The position numbers were made by a program, and so were the translations under genes. Of a DNA stretch of 64,000 bases, positions 1 to 9,500 are shown piece by piece (within the stretch, counting starts at the first letter, position 1; every line of letters starts with the position of its first letter). The stretch comes from Candidatus Zixiibacteriota bacterium. GTDB taxonomy: Bacteria > Zixibacteria > MSB-5A5 > GN15 > FEB-12. The stretch is taken from positions 1 through 64,000 of the forward strand of contig JAOUBJ010000015.1 in assembly GCA_029860345.1 (NCBI GenBank), in the 5' to 3' direction. The notes beneath the pieces are model-generated. The model worked only from the letters and a program-made list of their open reading frames with translations, ran no database searches and was not told the origin of the DNA.

Positions 1-37
1 TGCGTAGGTTCTTCTCTGAGAAATCCAATTCTCGCAT
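1..37 (-). CDS. 5' end of a gene running off the left edge (partial)
   Basis: Only the first twelve codons are inside the window (MRELDFSEKNLR). The start is supported by a strong Shine-Dalgarno (AAGGAGG) eight bases upstream of the ATG at 35-37, read on the minus strand. An alternative in-frame ATG at 41-43 sits too close to the ribosome binding site. The product cannot be named from this fragment. Confidence 0.5.
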   Translation of the reverse strand, partial: MRELDFSEKNLR

Positions 38-374
38 GGGCATATCCTCCTTGGAAAGCTGTTAAGTGGATATGCCCTATTTCTTTGTCAAAAATCCACC
101 AATTTACACAAGAAAATTTACGCTAACACGAAAGATTGTCCCCTTTTGCCGGGCAGGAAGACCCGCAATCAGTACCTTCACATCCTGCTAGATTTGAGAG
201 TGGAGTTGGGCGACCCCGCCCGACGCCTGCTCTCGTGGCTAACAGCTGTCAGGCGAGTCGCCGTACAGGCCCTGGAATTTGCAGCCATTTAGATTTTGCC
301 AATCTTACTATGGAGCCTTATACTTCCCGCGTTATCGAAACGATAGAGATGAACCAGAGCAACGGAACGCAACC
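38..374. other. Divergent intergenic region with a shared upstream element and a double-hairpin repeat
   Basis: This stretch separates the minus-strand gene at the left edge from the plus-strand membrane/TPR gene. At 98-130 it carries an AT-rich element that closely matches 56157-56189, upstream of the glycosyltransferase-like gene. At 204-270 lies a copy of the family A double-hairpin repeat. A TTG at 279 opens the same frame as the downstream gene but falls inside or right after that repeat and has no good ribosome binding site, so I treat this region as non-coding. Confidence 0.5.
204..270 (+). repeat. Family A dispersed double-hairpin repeat, copy 1
   Basis: The left half, GTTGGGCGACCCCGCCCGAC, folds as an 8-bp stem (GTTGGGCG with CGCCCGAC, one G-U pair) and a four-base loop. 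After about 25 bases the right half, GTCAGGCGAGTCGCC, begins a second palindrome whose ideal form is TCAGGCGAGTCGCCTGA. The same two-part unit recurs at 22002-22076, 46221-46295 and 56022-56095, and the left half alone at 12393-12413. Confidence 0.75.
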
Positions 375-2426
375 GTGGCGCGAAAACGCAGTGAACGATC
401 AGACAACCAGCCCATAATCTGCCTCGGGGTTTACTACCTGGTGGTGGGGCTGTTCATTATCGGTATGACAGCAGCCGAGGAACGGGTGTGGGGCTTTAAT
501 TGGTATGCACATTTTCCAACCGTTTGGCAAATCCTGCCGTTACTGTTCGCCCTGGCGGCCGGACCGGTGGCCTGGCGTCTCAGCCTGCACTTTCATCGCC
601 CAATCAGCAAAGAGGAAACAGGGGCAAGTCCGGCGGGGTTTTTGTATGTGGCGATACCGATGGTCCTTTTGTCCGGTTTACTCTATGTGCTGTTTCCCGG
701 CCGGACTCATTTCCTTGGCGACGGCTACCAGTTGTTGTCGCGGCTGGCCGATGGTTTGGGCTCGGTGAAATCGTGGGATGTGGGTGCCACCCTCATCAAC
801 GATGCCGTCTTCGCCCTGACCGAGGGCGACAATCCACAACGGGCGCTGACAACTTATCGAATCATCTCAGTCTCGGCAGGCCTCCTGATGCTGGGCGTCA
901 CGACTATTGGGGCCATGCTGCTTTTCAAAGATACGCCGCGCCGCATTCTCTTCTTTTTGGGGCTGACTACAGGCGGCTATGCTCTGATGTTTTTCGGCTA
1001 TGTCGAAAACTACGCACTCTTGATAGCCCTGCTCACCCTGTACACTCTTATCGGTTTGTTGGTGCTCAGGGGTCGGCTGTCCGCATGGTGGGCACTGCCG
1101 GTTATGGCGGCGGCAGGTTTCATACACATCTTCGGACTAACGCTGTTACCAAGCCTGGTTTATCTGCTGCTCAGGCGGAGCGGCCCGGTGCTGCGGTTGG
1201 CGGCATTGCCGCCAAAGACGAAACTGATCGTCGGCCTGGTCGCACTGTTTCTCGGCCTGGCCCTGTATCATTATCTGAATATAAGCCTGCGGTTTTTCAC
1301 TTTTGCATTTCTGCCGATCATACCGGACCAGTTCACGGTAGAGGGGGACTACCTGCTGTCGGTCAAACATGCGATCGACACGCTCAACCTTTTGGTTCTG
1401 CTGGTTCCCGGACTGTTTGTGCTCGTCGTAGCCATTATGTTGACATGGGGCAAAAAGTTCGTCGAATCCGTCGAAAACCGATTCTTGCTCATCGTAACAC
1501 TGTCAACTTTGGCCGCGGTGTACGTTTTCAATCCCGGCATCGGCATGCCGCGCAACTGGGACTTGTTTTCAATCGTAGGTGTTCCGTTGGCCGTCATGTG
1601 CTACTATGCGCTGTTGTCGTCCAGATCAAAAAGTGTCGTGCCGATTATGGCCTCGTCGTTGGCCTGCATTCTGGGCCTGATGCTGCTCGCGCCGCGAGTG
1701 GCCTCGCAAGCGACGCCTCGGGTGGCTATCGCTCACTTGAAAAACTACCTCGAGCTGGACAAGGCTCGCAACCGCAACGCACGACGGTTACTCATAGACT
1801 ACTACAAGCAGACCGGCGACAGCGCCTCGGCAGAGCGCGAGTTGGCTTTAGCCACTCAGGATTTTCCGGAGAGCGGCCTTAATAGTCGCGGCAAACAGAG
1901 CCTGCAGGCGGGCAGATTCGACCAGGCCGAGGCTGATTTCAAGAAGGCGATCGACCTCAACCCGCTGTTCTATGATGCCTACGCCAATCTGGCCAACTGT
2001 TGTATCGAGCGGGGACTTCTGGACAGCGCCTTAGTGCTCCTGGAGGTAGCGGATGGACTCAACCCATACAATGCCACGACCTCCAGCAACATCGGCACTG
2101 TCTACCTGCGTCTCAACAAGTTAGACCAATCATTTAACTTCTTCCATGAAGCGTTGCGCATAGACAGCAGTAATCAAAACGGGTTGGTGGGGCTGGCCTC
2201 GGCCTATCTTAAAGCGGGTCAGCCGGAGCGTTCGATTGAGTACGTGACAAAGCTGCATAACAGTTCCGACATCGCCTACCTGTATTTCCAGCAAGCTACC
2301 GAAGCCTACCTGGAGGTGGGCTTTGATACCCAGGCGCGGCAGGCGTTCGGTTTTGCCAAGCAACGCGGTCTTGGCGCTGCGGAGATACGCAGCATGATCG
2401 ACCGCTACCCGCAGTTGGTGGAGTAG
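375..2426 (+). CDS. Polytopic membrane protein with C-terminal TPR domain
   Basis: A 683-residue protein. From about residue 15 to 445 it alternates hydrophobic helices and short loops (roughly ten to twelve membrane segments by eye). The last 200 residues are soluble and hold tetratricopeptide repeats, for example AGRFDQAEADFKKAIDLNP followed by LANCCIERGLLDSALVLLE. This layout resembles membrane glycosyltransferase-like proteins with TPR tails, but no catalytic motif was identified, so the function is unknown. I prefer the GTG at 375 (giving VARKRSERSDNQ) because the open frame's earlier TTG at 279 overlaps a dispersed repeat. Ribosome binding sites are weak for both, so the start is uncertain. 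Confidence 0.75.
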   Translation: MARKRSERSDNQPIICLGVYYLVVGLFIIGMTAAEERVWGFNWYAHFPTVWQILPLLFALAAGPVAWRLSLHFHRPISKEETGASPAGFLYVAIPMVLLSGLLYVLFPGRTHFLGDGYQLLSRLADGLGSVKSWDVGATLINDAVFALTEGDNPQRALTTYRIISVSAGLLMLGVTTIGAMLLFKDTPRRILFFLGLTTGGYALMFFGYVENYALLIALLTLYTLIGLLVLRGRLSAWWALPVMAAAGFIHIFGLTLLPSLVYLLLRRSGPVLRLAALPPKTKLIVGLVALFLGLALYHYLNISLRFFTFAFLPIIPDQFTVEGDYLLSVKHAIDTLNLLVLLVPGLFVLVVAIMLTWGKKFVESVENRFLLIVTLSTLAAVYVFNPGIGMPRNWDLFSIVGVPLAVMCYYALLSSRSKSVVPIMASSLACILGLMLLAPRVASQATPRVAIAHLKNYLELDKARNRNARRLLIDYYKQTGDSASAERELALATQDFPESGLNSRGKQSLQAGRFDQAEADFKKAIDLNPLFYDAYANLANCCIERGLLDSALVLLEVADGLNPYNATTSSNIGTVYLRLNKLDQSFNFFHEALRIDSSNQNGLVGLASAYLKAGQPERSIEYVTKLHNSSDIAYLYFQQATEAYLEVGFDTQARQAFGFAKQRGLGAAEIRSMIDRYPQLVE

Positions 2427-2733
2427 TAAGCTCCTGGTGATGAATTGATATTCGCCCCAAACAAGGTATGAGGCGGCCACACGCCGCGCCCCGTGAAAAT
2501 GTCAACCAGCTGTCACTCCGGGCCTTGACCCGGAGTCCATATTCTCTTGGGCCGTCATGCGATCCCAGCTGTGTTGGCAGGTCTGAAGACAGACCTGCCC
2601 TACAAAACTATTCCACCGACCCCTTGCGTACACCAGGAATCCCACCCGACGCAAAGCCTCTGGGTGGGGTACCAAAGGTGGTGCATGTCATACTGAGCGC
2701 AGTCGAAGTATGTGCCCACCACAACCTCACCTG
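2427..2733. other. Convergent intergenic region packed with dispersed repeats
   Basis: Three short repeats follow one another between the convergent genes. A family D fragment (CCCCAAACAAGGTATGAG) lies at 2456-2490. A family B hairpin (CCACCC...GGGTGG around GACGCAAAGCCTCT) lies at 2640-2673. A family E fragment (TACTGAGCGCAGTCGAAGTA) lies at about 2692-2712. No gene is supported. Confidence 0.6.
2640..2673 (+). repeat. Family B hairpin repeat, copy 1
   Basis: CCACCC and GGGTGG form a perfect 6-bp stem closing a 14-base loop that reads GACGCAAAGCCTCT, followed by GGTACC. Near-identical copies occur at 18119-18155 and 18229-18270. All three lie between genes. Confidence 0.7.
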
Positions 2734-5700
2734 TTACTTCACCAACATCATCTTTCTGGTCTGGCCAAATCGAGCGCTCTCCAATCGGTAGAAATAGACT
2801 CCGCTTGAAACCGCCCGGCCCAGATCATCTCGACCGCTCCACGACACCGTATGATGACCGGCCACTACGTATTCATCGACCAGCGTTTTCACACGCTGCC
2901 CGAGAACATTGTAAACATAAAGTGTCACTTGACCTGAGGTAGGTAACCCAAACGTGAGACTGGTATTCGGGTTGAAGGGGTTGGGGTAGTTGCTGCCCAG
3001 ATAATAGTCCTCCGGCAAGGTTGGGTCGGGTGAAATCTGAACTCGACTGAGGCTAAGCTGGTACTGTCCGGGAGCGAGTTCGATGGTCTGATCATCTTCA
3101 ACAGTCAGATCAAACTCACTGCCTGGCTGAATAACCGATAGATGGTAACCGCTCGACTTCAGGTCGGTCACGCCGGTCACATCTATACTGACACCTGCCG
3201 AACCGACCAACTGAAGCGTCCACTCCTGATGGTCTGATGGTTGTCTGATATCCTGGATATAACGGCCGAACTGATGCTCCATTTCCGTCAACAACACCAT
3301 CGTTCCCTCAGTGGCGACAAAGGCCGGGGGTGGTGCCGGCAGATCATACTGTGCGTCAAAGCCGTTTTGCGCCTCCTCGGCCATGCCAAAAGTGACACTG
3401 GAATGTTCGCTGGCCAGACGGATGGTGAGCAGGCCGTCGCCCCCGGCCGCCTTGGCCGGTAGGTCTGGATGATCGTTGTCCGCGATAGCTACCGGCCCGG
3501 TATTGGTTACACAGAGCTTTAGCCCCTCGACCAGCGCGGCGAACCACTGACCATGGCCGCTATGCAGCATCGATGTCATGAAGTAGTGGTTGCCGAAATA
3601 GCCGTAGAACACGGGGGAGACCCAACCGGCCGCGGCTGCCTCCATGATGGGCAAGCGGAAACCGCCCGAGTCGACCATGGCGGCAAAGGCGTCCACGTTG
3701 TGTCGATACGGATTGCCGAGCAGGTTCCATCCCAGCCTGAGATCAAGGCAGACAATGCTGTCGTGAGGCTGGATCGGGTCGCCCTCATAGTCGACCGTTG
3801 TAGCCTGGGGGAGAAGCAGCCAATAAGCGGGGCCGTGCCCAACAAATTCGTTCGGAGAAAAATACGCGCCGTCCCACCCGTACAACTGATAGAAAGGCGC
3901 ATCATCCAGAAAGACTGCATCCGGCGATCCATCACGCACGACCAACGGCGATGAAACCAGGTTCCAGCCGCCGGTGTAGTTTTGGTAGGCTACTTCGAAA
4001 TCGCAAGCCCTGATAATAAAACGGTCCTCACCACCGTCGGACATGAATCCATAACCATGCCGGACGAAATCATCTGACAAGAGTTGTCCTGCCTCGTTGA
4101 ACAGAGAGATAGTGTAATTGGTCGGGTCGTGTGCGGCGATCGGGTCCAGATGAACCTCGGTGGGATGGTTCGTCTGCACCACCATCTCCCACTCCTTACA
4201 CTCCTGCTGCAAGAGGGAGCGGAAGTCGGTCGCGAACTCATCCTGAAACTGTCCCCACTCCGGATGGGGGAAGAAGACGCGCACGTAATCGCCCGGCGGC
4301 GCAGGTGCCTTGAACTGATCGAGCAGTGGATCGAAACCGTCGTGGGCAGCCGAATCAACTCCAAAGTGGGCGGTGATATCCTCAAGCCCGCTGCCGGTGT
4401 GGGCATTGATACCGACATCGAAGCCTACGTGTGTGATACCGGGCTGTACCATCAACTGGACAGGCACGACCACAGGGGAGTTCTGGGCGGTCGGTGACTC
4501 GAAGAACAGTCTGCCACCATAAGGACCAATAGGCAATCCGTCGGCTTCCACCATTACCACCACTGAGTCAGGTGTGCTTCCGCTTCCCGCATGGGGGATA
4601 AGCCACGATACATCCGAGACTACCTGGTAGTCGTCCGATACCGGTCCGGCCGAGTGAATACTCATGGTCTGCGGCGGTGGGTCGGGCTCTCCCCGGACTT
4701 TGAAGAACTCAAGTTGTGAAGGCGCCACCACCAGATCGGAAGGCGGCCGGTTGGCGATGATGAAACAGTGCGGTCCATCCCAGGCGGGGAAGACAAGGCC
4801 ACCGCCGCTGCTACTTTGCCAGCCCCACAATCCGGAAGGCGGGAACCAGGATGAATCAATGCAGATGACCCCGTCCTCATACACCGTATCGATCGGTCCT
4901 ATTTGCAGGGTCAGGGCGATATCGTCGAAGCCGGGCGGAAGACCGCTGGCAAAAATCTTCACGGCACCAAATCCGACGGTGTCGGCGCCCATGCCGTTGT
5001 TGCTGAAATCGGAAAAGAACACACCGAGATCAAACTGCTCCATACCCAGACTACCGGTAGTGTCAAGTCTGGTCGACGTCCAGTGAGCGCCGGTGGTTGA
5101 TCGAACCCTGAAACCATTGACCAGACCGTTGTAACTGTTCGCATCTCCCGTGATGCGCAGGAAAAACGTGATCTCTTCATTGGTCAGTATCTTGTTGTGG
5201 TTGAACAGTCCGTCGACATGATCCAGTGTCACCGCCGGTCCGGTTGGCAGTACGCGCAATACAACCGTTATTGGCACCGGTGAGTTGTCGACTTGCGGCG
5301 CGTGGATCGTCATCATCCCATAATGAGTTCCGGCCGGGAGGATATAGGGATCGACCGATACAAGTACGCGGCCCGGGGTAGACCCGCTCATCGGGGTGGC
5401 GCCCAGCCACGGGACCGAATCAATCAGCACCGAGTAATTGAGTGGATCGCCGTTGGATGCGACCATGATCGAATCCCAGAGCAACAGACTCTGCCCGACA
5501 TGTGTTTCGAATTCGAGAATCTGCGGCGATACGATAAGACTGTCACCGGTGATCTCCCTTTGAATATCAAAGCAGTGCGGCCCGTCCCAGGCGGGGAAAA
5601 CGTCGATACCACCCGACGCCGCCCATTTCCAAACGCCGGACGGCGGATAATAGGCAGAGTCAAGACAGATTGTTTTCCCGGCGTGGATCGGGTCGATGGG

Positions 5701-6111
5701 TCCGATGGTGATGGTAAGGGCGACATCATCGAAACCGGCCGGCATTCCTGTGGAGAAAAAGCGCAGCGCGCCCAGGCCGACAGTGTCGGCGCCTTGTCCG
5801 TTGGCTGAGAACTTGGGCAGGAAAACGCCGCCGTCAAACTGCGTTTTTCCAAGCGTGCCGGTAGTATCGTGATAGACAGATGACCAGGTGGCGCCATTTG
5901 GCGAGAATACCTGGAAGCCGTTGGCGATGCCGTCGAAACTGGTGTCGGTGGGGTTGGATATCCTGATGTGGAATACGACAGCCCGCCCGGTGCCCAGAGT
6001 CGAACTACCGGCCAAGCCATCAACATGGTCGAGGCTGATCGACTGAGCGAACGTCTGAACGGTCAGAAGCAGTATCAGTGCGAATGCATACGACAGAGAT
6101 TTGAATCTCAT
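2734..6111 (-). CDS. Large secreted protein: two LDHVDGL modules, BACON-like repeats and a T9SS-type C-terminal sorting domain
   Basis: 1125 residues with a clear signal peptide (about 1-23, ending TVQTFAQS). Residues 27-182 and about 297-455 are two copies of a roughly 160-residue module that opens with LDHVDGL and closes with PAWDGPHCF. It recurs at the N-terminus of the adjacent TSP3 protein. Each copy is followed by a roughly 100-residue beta-sandwich segment resembling BACON/Ig-like domains (SWLIPHAGSGSTPDSVVVMV, then PVVVPVQLMV). The centre is of unknown fold. The C-terminus is a FlgD-like T9SS type A sorting domain (YYLGSNYPNPFNPNTS, then YNVLGQRVKTLVD, SSGVYFYRL, ending MMLVK), suggesting outer-membrane export by the Por/T9SS route and surface attachment or release. 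The start has GGAGG five bases upstream of the ATG. No enzymatic motif was seen. Confidence 0.85.
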   Translation of the reverse strand: MRFKSLSYAFALILLLTVQTFAQSISLDHVDGLAGSSTLGTGRAVVFHIRISNPTDTSFDGIANGFQVFSPNGATWSSVYHDTTGTLGKTQFDGGVFLPKFSANGQGADTVGLGALRFFSTGMPAGFDDVALTITIGPIDPIHAGKTICLDSAYYPPSGVWKWAASGGIDVFPAWDGPHCFDIQREITGDSLIVSPQILEFETHVGQSLLLWDSIMVASNGDPLNYSVLIDSVPWLGATPMSGSTPGRVLVSVDPYILPAGTHYGMMTIHAPQVDNSPVPITVVLRVLPTGPAVTLDHVDGLFNHNKILTNEEITFFLRITGDANSYNGLVNGFRVRSTTGAHWTSTRLDTTGSLGMEQFDLGVFFSDFSNNGMGADTVGFGAVKIFASGLPPGFDDIALTLQIGPIDTVYEDGVICIDSSWFPPSGLWGWQSSSGGGLVFPAWDGPHCFIIANRPPSDLVVAPSQLEFFKVRGEPDPPPQTMSIHSAGPVSDDYQVVSDVSWLIPHAGSGSTPDSVVVMVEADGLPIGPYGGRLFFESPTAQNSPVVVPVQLMVQPGITHVGFDVGINAHTGSGLEDITAHFGVDSAAHDGFDPLLDQFKAPAPPGDYVRVFFPHPEWGQFQDEFATDFRSLLQQECKEWEMVVQTNHPTEVHLDPIAAHDPTNYTISLFNEAGQLLSDDFVRHGYGFMSDGGEDRFIIRACDFEVAYQNYTGGWNLVSSPLVVRDGSPDAVFLDDAPFYQLYGWDGAYFSPNEFVGHGPAYWLLLPQATTVDYEGDPIQPHDSIVCLDLRLGWNLLGNPYRHNVDAFAAMVDSGGFRLPIMEAAAAGWVSPVFYGYFGNHYFMTSMLHSGHGQWFAALVEGLKLCVTNTGPVAIADNDHPDLPAKAAGGDGLLTIRLASEHSSVTFGMAEEAQNGFDAQYDLPAPPPAFVATEGTMVLLTEMEHQFGRYIQDIRQPSDHQEWTLQLVGSAGVSIDVTGVTDLKSSGYHLSVIQPGSEFDLTVEDDQTIELAPGQYQLSLSRVQISPDPTLPEDYYLGSNYPNPFNPNTSLTFGLPTSGQVTLYVYNVLGQRVKTLVDEYVVAGHHTVSWSGRDDLGRAVSSGVYFYRLESARFGQTRKMMLVK

Positions 6112-6547
6112 CTTTTCCTCCAGCGATGTTACGGACTCAATACCTGCGAGTAAGGATGTGTAAATTGTGACTCACGACTCCAATATAGCCGAATCCCGGC
6201 CACTGGCAAGGCAAAACGTCTGTGCGTACATCGGAGTTAGGCCGTTCTCCCGCCCCAGTGTTTGTTGAAATACCCACGGAACCGTCATGGCGAGGTATCC
6301 GGAATCTCGCGGGATGCGGTGGCCGTCTCAGTTTGTTGCACAGGTGTCATGCCGAGCCGAGTCGAGGCATGAGATTGCCGCGCTTCACCGCCCCGCCTGC
6401 GGCGGGGATCACTCGCAATGGCGCCAAACGGGACGTTGTCAAAGGGTCCCGCAGGCGGGGTGGAGTGGCCACTTATCCAAAAAAAGACCACCCCTGTCTC
6501 TCAACAGGAGTGGTCATCCAATTCAATTCAGAGTTGGCGGCGTGAGA
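6112..6547. other. Intergenic region with repeats and a terminator
   Basis: Between two minus-strand genes. It contains a family E repeat fragment at about 6352-6372 (TGCCGAGCCGAGTCGAGGCA), then at 6370-6420 a repeat of the form GAGATTGCCGCG...CTCGCAATGG that is also present at 54213-54262. The terminator of the TSP3 gene is at 6479-6515. No supported gene. Confidence 0.6.
6479..6515 (-). terminator. Rho-independent terminator of the TSP3/dockerin gene
   Basis: On the minus strand, GACCACTCCTGT and ACAGGGGTGGTC form a 12-bp stem with one mismatch and a short loop (6486-6515), followed directly by a run of seven T. It lies about 33 bases beyond the stop codon of the TSP3 gene. Confidence 0.8.
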
Positions 6548-9500
6548 TTACCAGGGGCAATCCACCGGAGGCGGTCCGCCGCCGAACATATAGTCAACAA
6601 CGTAGACGAGATCGGCGATATTGATCTCACCGTCACCGTTGACGTCACCCTCCTCATAGCATGGCAGCGCCGGGCCGCCGTTGAACATATAGTCGACCAA
6701 GTATACCAGGTCGGCAACGTTCAACTGCTCACCCATGAGGCCGTCAATGTTGCCGCGGATGCCTTCGCAACACCCGTCGCATACATCCCCGATACCATCG
6801 TCATCGATGTCGCTCTGATCCGGGTTCCAATCGTCCGGACAGTTGTCGCAGACATCTCCGACACCGTCCAGCGAATCGAGATCGCTGTCTTCCTGACCGG
6901 GGTTTGCGTCGTCCGGGCAGTTGTCACAGGCCGAACCCAGATCGTCACCGTCAGGATCTTCCTGGCCGGGGTTGTGATCGGTCGGACAGTTGTCCACGTC
7001 GCCGCAATGACCGTCGTTGTCGATGTCATTGTCCGGATCGTCGGGGCATTCATCGCAGACATCGCCGATACCGTCGTTGTCGCGATCCTCCTGGTTGGCA
7101 TTGGAAACATCGGGACAGTTGTCACAGGCGTTGCCCAGGATGTCGCCGTCGTTGTCCTCCTGTCCAGTGTTGGCATCCTCGGGGCAGTTGTCACAGAGGT
7201 CACCGACATCATCACCGTCGCCGTCCTCCTGACCGGAGTTGGCGTCGATAGGACAGTTGTCGCAGACGTCACCGACCGTGTCACTATCACCGTCCGCCTG
7301 GTTGGTGTTCTGATCATCCGGACAGTTGTCGCAGACGTCACCTACGGCGTCAAGGTCGCTATCGGACTGATTGGTGTTGGCATCATCCGGACAGTTGTCG
7401 CAGACGTTGCCTACGTTATCATTGTCGTTATCGGCCTGATCGGTATTAGGCTGGTTGGTGCAGTTGTCGCAGGTGTTGCCGACATCGTCGCCGTCGGTAT
7501 CGGTCTGATTCGTGTTCGGATCGTCCGGACAATTGTCACAGGCGTCTCCGACCGTGTCGTTGTCACCGTCACTCTGCGAAGGATTGGCGTCTTCCTGACA
7601 GTTGTCACAGGCATTGCCGACACCGTCAGTGTCGTTGTCTTCCTGACCCGCGTTGGGCGTGTCGGGACAATTATCGTCGGGGCAAGTATTGGCCGGGAAG
7701 CCCGGATTACCGGCGCCGTCGTCATCGGTGTCGGTGCAGTCATCGCAGGCATCACCAAAGGTGTCACCGTCGGCGTTTTCCTGCAGCACATTGTGCACCG
7801 TGGGACAGTTGTCCACATCGGCGCAATGACCGTCGCCGTCAATGTCGTTGTCCGGATCGTTGGGACAAGCGTCGCAGGCGTTGCCGATACCGTCGTTGTC
7901 GTCATCTTCCTGGAAGGGATTGATGTCGTCAGGACAGTTGTCGCAGGCGTCGCCTATCTGATCGCCGTCGGCATCAGCTTGCGACGGGTTGGCATCGGTG
8001 GGACAGTTGTCGCAAATGTCACCTACGCCGTCAGTGTCGGCATCTTGCTGGCCGGGGTTCGGATCATCCGGACAGTTGTCGGTGGCACAGGTATTGGCCG
8101 GGAAACCCGGATCGCCGGCGCCGTCACCGTCGGTATCGGTGCAGTCGTCGCAAGCATCACCAAAAGTGTCACCATCGGCATTTTCCTGAAGCACATTGTG
8201 CACCGTGGGACAGTTGTCCACATCGGCGCAATGGCCGTCACCGTCGATGTCGTTGTCCGGATCGTTGGGACACGGGTCGCAAACGTTGCCGATACCGTCG
8301 CTGTCGTCATCCTCCTGGAAGGGATTGATGTCGTTGGGACAGTTGTCGCAGGCGTCACCGATCTGATCGTTGTCGGCATCGGCTTGTGACGGGTTGGCAT
8401 CGGTGGGACAGTTGTCACAGATGTCACCGACGCCGTCGGTGTCGCCATCTTCCTGACCGGCGTTCGGATCGTCCGGACAGTTATCATCGGGGCAGGTGTT
8501 GGCCGGGAAGCCCGGATCGCCGGCGCCGTCACCGTCGGTATCGGTGCAGTCGTCGCAGTCATCGCCAAAGGTGTCACCATCGGCGTTTTCCTGACCCGGG
8601 TTATGCACCGTGGGACAGTTGTCCACATCTGCGCAATGTCCGTCGCCGTCGCCGTCATTGTTGGGATCGTTAGGACACGGGTCGCAAAGATCGCCGATGT
8701 TGTCACCGTCGCCGTCGGCCTGATTGGTGTTGGGCGTGGTGGGACAGTTGTCGCAGGCGTCACCGACTGTGTCGTTATCACCGTCGGTCTGACTGGGGTT
8801 GGCCGTGGCCGGACAGTTGTCACAAACATCACCCACACCGTCGGTATCGGCATCAGCCTGACCGGGATTGGGGGTGTTGGGACAGTTGTCGGTCGGGCAG
8901 GTGTTGACCGGGAAGCCGGGATCGCCGAATCCGTCACCGTCGGTGTCGGTGCAGGTGTCGCAGTCGTCACCTATGTTGTCACCATCGGTATCCTGCTGAC
9001 CGGGGTTGGCTACTGTAGGACAGTTGTCGCAGTCGTCACCCTTGCCGTCGTTGTCACCGTCGGCCTGAGTCGGATTGGGATCGGTGGGACAGTTGTCGCA
9101 CAGATTACCCACGTCGTCGCCGTCGGTATCCATCTGGTTGGTGTTGGGATCGGTCGGACAGTTGTCACAAACGTCACCAACCGTGTCACCATCGCCGTCG
9201 GCCTGGTTTGTGTTGGGATCGACGGGACAGTTGTCGCAAACGTCACCGACCGTATCGGTGTCACCATCGGCCTGATTGGTGTTGGCGTCGGTGGGACAGT
9301 TGTCGCAAACGTCGCCGACGTTATCGTTGTCACCGTCGTTTTGGTTCGTATTGGGATCGGTCGGACAGTTGTCGCAGAAGTCGCCCACTGCGTCGGTGTC
9401 GACGTCCGACTGGTTGGTGTTGGCCACGTCAGGACAGTTGTCACAGACGTTGCCGACGTCGTCGTTGTCGTTATCGGCCTGATTACCATTCAGGTCGTTG

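Noticed and set aside
500-1882. Open frame of 460 codons in another frame of the membrane/TPR gene
   Set aside because: Arg/Gly/Pro-rich composition without helices or motifs. The overlapping frame shows membrane helices and TPRs.
2640-2673. c-di-GMP-I (GEMM) riboswitch suggested by GACGCAAAGCCTC
   Set aside because: The resemblance covers only a short string. The GGCAAACC half, the tetraloop-receptor helices and the surrounding paired regions are absent, and the element is a dispersed hairpin present three times downstream of or between genes.
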